The notes under the pieces were generated by a model. The model saw only the letters and a program-made list of their open reading frames with translations. It ran no database searches and was not told the DNA's origin. Positions 42,103 through 45,276 of a stretch of DNA of 45,276 nucleotides are shown one piece after another. Both the position numbers and the translations under genes were made by a program. Origin of the DNA: Rhodoferax sp. (GTDB taxonomy: Bacteria > Pseudomonadota > Gammaproteobacteria > Burkholderiales > Burkholderiaceae_C); assembly GCF_028689305.1 (NCBI RefSeq), contig NZ_JAQTWM010000010.1, positions 16,322 to 61,597 of the forward strand, in the 5' to 3' direction. Within the stretch, counting starts at the first letter, position 1; every line of letters begins with the position of its first letter.

Positions 42103-43665
42103 ATGTCCAACCGCACCCACTCCACGTTTGACGATGCCTGCTACCTGGCATTGAAGGCGCGTGACGCCCGCTTTGACGGCTGCTTCTTCACCGGCATCAC
42201 GTCCACCGGCATCTATTGCCGCCCAGTCTGCCGGGTGCGCACACCCAAACGGGAAAACTGCCGTTTTTTCCACCACGCCGCGCAGGCAGAACAGGCCGGG
42301 TTTCGCCCCTGCCTGCGCTGCCGCCCCGAACTGGCCCCGGCCACCCAGGCCGGGGCTGTCCCGGCCTGGTCAATGCAGGATGCGTCCAGCATCCTGGCGT
42401 TGCAGGCGGCGCGGCTGATGGACGTGTCCGCTGACAACACCCTGGTCAGCGGCAATGTGGCTGCACTGGCGCAACGGCTGGGCATCAGCGACCGGCATTT
42501 GCGCCGCATCTTTGAAGCGCAATTTGGCGTATCCCCATTGCAATACCTGCAGACCCGTCGCCTGCTGTGCGCCAAACAATTGCTGACCGACACGCGGCTG
42601 CCAGCCGCCCAGGTGGCGCACATGAGCGGTTTTGCCAGCGTGCGGCGTTTCAACGCGGCATTTGTTGGCCACTATGGCCTGAACCCAACCCAACTGCGCC
42701 GCACTGGCGCGGCGTCAGTCCAGAGTGGCCAGCCCGCCAGCATCCAGGTCCGGCTGGCCTATCGGCCGCCCTACGACGTCACCGCCATGCTGCAGTTTCT
42801 GGAGACCCGGCAGATTGCCGGGGTCGAGCAGGTGACACAAACACCCCAACAGCAAAGCATTGCCCGAACACTGCGCGTGTCGCAAGGCCAGCAGGTTGTC
42901 ACCGGCTGGCTGATAGCCCGCTTTGATCAGGCCCATTGCCGCGTGATCCTGACGGTCAGTGACACCCTGGGCGACGTGCTGCCACAGGTGATGGCCGCCG
43001 TGCGCCGCCTGCTGGACCTGGACGCCGACCCCAGCGCCATCAACCAGGTATTGCACGATGCGTTCCCTGACGCTGACGGGCTGCGCCTGCCCGGCACGGT
43101 CGACGGGTTTGAGCTTGCGGTGCGCGCGGTGCTGGGTCAGCAGATTTCAGTGGCCGCAGCCCGCACACTGTGTGCCCGGTTGGTGGCCCGTTTTGGTGAC
43201 CCCGTCAGCACCCCCATCGCCGGGCTGAACCGCTTGTTCCCCAGCGCAACCACCCTGGCCGCCGCCAGCGGGGACGCGCTGGGCCAGTTGGGTATCGTGC
43301 GGCAACGGCAAGCCGCCATCCAGGCGCTGGCCCGGGCCGTGGCCGAACAGGGCCTGTCATTACATGCCGGTGCCGATCTGGCGCAAACCCAGGCCGCCCT
43401 GCTGGCCCTGCCCGGCATTGGCGACTGGACGACCCAGTACATCAGCATGCGCGCCTTGGGCTGGCCAGACGCCCTGGTCGCCGGTGACGTGGCGTTGCAA
43501 AAAGCGCTGGGAGTACGCGACCAGCCACAGCCAGCCCGTGCGGCGCAGGCAGCGTCGCAGGCCTGGCAACCCTGGCGCAGCTACGCCGTGATCCGGGCCT
43601 GGGCTGGGCTGCCGACAGCCGCTCCGCCCAAGGCCACACCGACGCCACTTTCACTATCAATTTAA
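42103..43665 (+). CDS. alkA: Ada-type regulator fused to AlkA 3-methyladenine DNA glycosylase
   Basis: The 520-residue protein combines three parts. Residues about 5-80 are the Ada N-terminal zinc domain with GIYCRPVC and RPCLRCRPE, whose Cys accepts methyl from DNA phosphotriesters. Residues about 95-200 are an AraC-type HTH (RLGISDRHLRRIFEAQFGVSPLQYLQ). The rest is AlkA: N-terminal beta domain, helix-hairpin-helix LPGIGDWTTQYISMRALG and catalytic Asp in AGDVALQKALG. It senses alkylation and also removes alkylated bases. I start at the ATG at 42103 (MSNRTHS). It is followed by ogt. Confidence 0.93.
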   Translation: MSNRTHSTFDDACYLALKARDARFDGCFFTGITSTGIYCRPVCRVRTPKRENCRFFHHAAQAEQAGFRPCLRCRPELAPATQAGAVPAWSMQDASSILALQAARLMDVSADNTLVSGNVAALAQRLGISDRHLRRIFEAQFGVSPLQYLQTRRLLCAKQLLTDTRLPAAQVAHMSGFASVRRFNAAFVGHYGLNPTQLRRTGAASVQSGQPASIQVRLAYRPPYDVTAMLQFLETRQIAGVEQVTQTPQQQSIARTLRVSQGQQVVTGWLIARFDQAHCRVILTVSDTLGDVLPQVMAAVRRLLDLDADPSAINQVLHDAFPDADGLRLPGTVDGFELAVRAVLGQQISVAAARTLCARLVARFGDPVSTPIAGLNRLFPSATTLAAASGDALGQLGIVRQRQAAIQALARAVAEQGLSLHAGADLAQTQAALLALPGIGDWTTQYISMRALGWPDALVAGDVALQKALGVRDQPQPARAAQAASQAWQPWRSYAVIRAWAGLPTAAPPKATPTPLSLSI

Positions 43666-43705
43666 TAGCTTATTAAATATATTCCACCTGGGCTAGAGAC
43701 CAAAA
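43653..43705 (-). repeat. Dispersed repeat, copy C (between alkA and ogt)
   Basis: On the minus strand it begins TTTTGGTCTCTAGCCCAGGT, one base different from copy B over that stretch, and ends TAAATTGATAGT. It overlaps the last codons of the Ada-AlkA gene and fills most of the spacer to ogt. Its orientation opposes the genes on both sides. Confidence 0.75.
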
Positions 43706-43710
43706 TCATC

Positions 43711-44205
43711 ATGAAACTTCCCCCAAATACAGTTCAAACCGATTACGCCAGCCCCATGGGTCGGATGCGCCTGGCCAGCGCCGGCCAGCAACTGGTCGGG
43801 GCCTGGTTTGACCATCAGGCGCATCTGCCCGATCTGTCCGCCTGCCCAGTCGAGCCACAACAGCCCGTCCTGTTGCGTGCCATCGAGCAATTGACACAAT
43901 ACTTTGCCGGCCAACGTCGCGCGTTTGACTTGCCGCTGGACCTCTCCTGCGGCACGGTTTTTCAGCAAAGTGTGTGGCGAGCGCTGCAAGGCATTGCGCC
44001 CGGCAGCACCTGCAGCTATGGCGCACTGAGCGCCCAAATTGGCCGACCGGCTGCGGTCCGCGCCGTTGGCGCTGCCGTCGGGCGTAATCCCTTGAGCATC
44101 ATCGTGCCCTGTCACCGGGTGATTGGCGCCAACGGCAGCCTCACCGGCTACGCCGGTGGTCTGGAACGCAAATCAGCCCTGCTGCAACTGGAGAAAACAC
44201 ATTGA
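43711..44205 (+). CDS. ogt: Methylated-DNA-protein-cysteine methyltransferase
   Basis: The enzyme repairs O6-methylguanine by moving the methyl group to its own Cys. The 164-residue protein has [30 protein letters not shown] (helix-turn-helix with Arg finger) and the active-site [24 protein letters not shown]. It is downstream of the Ada-AlkA fusion on the same strand, so the alkylation response is gathered in one place. The next gene overlaps its stop codon. Confidence 0.95.
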   Translation: MKLPPNTVQTDYASPMGRMRLASAGQQLVGAWFDHQAHLPDLSACPVEPQQPVLLRAIEQLTQYFAGQRRAFDLPLDLSCGTVFQQSVWRALQGIAPGSTCSYGALSAQIGRPAAVRAVGAAVGRNPLSIIVPCHRVIGANGSLTGYAGGLERKSALLQLEKTH

Positions 44206-45098
44206 ACACCGCCCCTCACGCCAAACACTGGTTACCTGAATTCATCCTGCTGGCCGCTCTCTGGGGCGCATCGTTCCTGTTCATGCGGCTGGGCGCGGCG
44301 GAATTCGGTGCCCTGCCCACCGCCGGTGTACGCGTCAGCATCGCCACGCTGGTGCTGCTGCCACTGCTGCTGGTGCGCGGACAGTGGCCGCAGTTGCGCC
44401 ATCATCTGGGCAAAGTGGCGTTCATGGGCATGTTGAACTCGGGCATCCCATTTGCCTGCTTTGCCTACGCCCTGCTGAGTATCAGCTCCGGTCTGTCATC
44501 GCTGCTCAACGCCACCGTACCGCTGTTTGGTGCCCTGGTGGCCTGGGTCTGGCTGAAAGACCGGCCTCATGGCATGAAAATCATCGGGCTGCTGATCGGT
44601 TTTGTCGGTGTGACCCTGCTGGCCTGGGACAAGGCCAGTTTCAAGCCCGACGCCTCCGGCCTGTCCAGCGGCTGGGCCATCGTGGCCTGCCTGACCGCCT
44701 GCCTGTGTTATGGCATTGCCGCCAGTTACACCAAACGCTATCTTGGCGGCGTGCCTTCGCTGGTGGTGGCAACCGGCAGTCAGATCGGTGCGGCCATCGG
44801 CCTGGCTCTGCCCACCTGGTGGCTCTGGCCCGCCACCCAGCCTGGCCCGACCGCCTGGATGGCGCTGGCTGCTGTGGGTGTGCTGTGCACCGGGCTGGCT
44901 TATGTGCTGTATTTCCGACTGATCGAAAAAGTGGGAGCCGCTGGTTCGTTGACCGTGACCTTCCTGATCCCGGTGTTCGCCGTGTTTTATGGCGCCATTT
45001 TTCTGGGTGAGACCGTGACCGCCTGGATGCTGTTGTGCGGCGCGATCATTCTGTGCGGCACGGCACTGTCGGTGGGGGTGCTGAGGTTGTGGCGTTAA
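44202..45098 (+). CDS. EamA-family (DMT) transporter
   Basis: The 298-residue protein has ten hydrophobic helices in two EamA halves: [21 protein letters not shown] at the start and a second half beginning near [20 protein letters not shown]. It starts with TTG at 44202, overlapping the ogt stop (TTGA). Family members export amino acids and other metabolites; the substrate is unknown. Coupling to ogt is positional only. Confidence 0.88.
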   Translation: MNTAPHAKHWLPEFILLAALWGASFLFMRLGAAEFGALPTAGVRVSIATLVLLPLLLVRGQWPQLRHHLGKVAFMGMLNSGIPFACFAYALLSISSGLSSLLNATVPLFGALVAWVWLKDRPHGMKIIGLLIGFVGVTLLAWDKASFKPDASGLSSGWAIVACLTACLCYGIAASYTKRYLGGVPSLVVATGSQIGAAIGLALPTWWLWPATQPGPTAWMALAAVGVLCTGLAYVLYFRLIEKVGAAGSLTVTFLIPVFAVFYGAIFLGETVTAWMLLCGAIILCGTALSVGVLRLWR

Positions 45099-45157
45099 CG
45101 GGCCGCGGGCGCTCAGCAGGCGCCCCCGCCCCCAATGCAATGCACAGCACCAAAGCA

Positions 45158-45192
45158 AAAAGCCCTGTAATTCAATGAACTACAGGGCTTTT
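45158..45192. terminator. Bidirectional intrinsic terminator between EamA gene and tRNA-Asp
   Basis: AAAAGCCCTGTA (45158-45169) and TACAGGGCTTTT (45181-45192) form a perfect 12-base stem over an 11-base loop. The A and T ends give a U-tract in both directions. It serves the tRNA on the minus strand, starting five bases after its 3' end, and probably the EamA gene on the plus strand. Confidence 0.85.
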
Positions 45193-45196
45193 AAAC

Positions 45197-45273
45197 TGGC
45201 GGAGCGGACGGGACTCGAACCCGCGACCCCCGGCGTGACAGGCCGGTATTCTAACCAACTGAACTACCACTCC
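45197..45273 (-). tRNA. tRNA-Asp (anticodon GTC)
   Basis: On the minus strand the 77-base gene starts GGAGTGG at 45273 and ends CCGCTCC-G-CCA at 45197, with the CCA encoded. The acceptor stem pairs fully, with one U-G pair. The D arm (AGTTCAGTTGGTTAGA), anticodon loop CTGTCAC (GTC at 45239-45237) and T loop GGTTCGAGTCC are all regular. The window ends three bases upstream of it. Confidence 0.96.
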
Positions 45274-45276
45274 TGG

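Overview
The window is a 45 kb chromosomal segment from a GC-rich betaproteobacterium, most likely Burkholderiales, family Comamonadaceae, close to Rhodoferax. The pointers are the gene content (Entner-Doudoroff edd-eda, waaA-waaC-phosphohexomutase, DUF3141, DUF3299, DUF3149), a dispersed ~55-bp repeat beginning TTTTGGCCTCTAGCC that I associate with this family, and a porin-cytochrome gene cluster like those of iron-cycling Rhodoferax and Sideroxydans. The assignment is inferred from recognised families; no search was run. I see no phage, transposase, CRISPR array or plasmid gene.

Layout. 1-1057: two minus-strand genes of unknown function, the second cut by the window edge. 1257-5124: DEAD-box helicase, cupin, a MarR regulator divergent from a thioesterase, and glyoxalase I. 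5273-9420: a PhnD-like lipoprotein overlapping a large HAMP-PAS-PAS-GGDEF-EAL-CZB protein. 9478-12779: eda-edd with a HexR-like operator, and pdxH. 12804-14022: AEC transporter and a DUF3149 peptide. 14166-20358: a zinc locus in which zur heads a minus-strand ABC/DUF3299 operon and faces a His-rich peptide plus znuCBA; four GCAA-N4/5-TTGC palindromes lie between the two operons. 20392-24312: HDOD protein, DUF3141 protein, msrA. 24492-31969: a TetR-led RND efflux operon with a PCMT-type methyltransferase and a rhodanese between pump and TolC. 32124-38056: the extracellular electron transfer operon. 38258-41966: phosphohexomutase, waaC and waaA (LPS core and Kdo addition). 42103-45098: Ada-AlkA fusion, ogt and an EamA transporter. 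45197-45273: tRNA-Asp.

The centrepiece is the electron-transfer operon, read on the minus strand: decaheme MtrA, MtrB/PioB barrel, monoheme cytochrome c, and a nine-heme cytochrome c fused to a membrane cytochrome b. The last has the architecture of Geobacter CbcL and would replace CymA as the quinone-linked module. No MtrC/OmcA surface cytochrome gene is in the window. A perfect FNR box, TTGATTTAAATCAA, precedes mtrA, so oxygen control is likely. The operon sits between tolC and waaA and may be an insertion there.

The second main observation is that the dispersed repeat occurs three times between genes and twice in frame inside genes (waaA and waaC), where it adds about 18 residues to each enzyme without breaking the frame.
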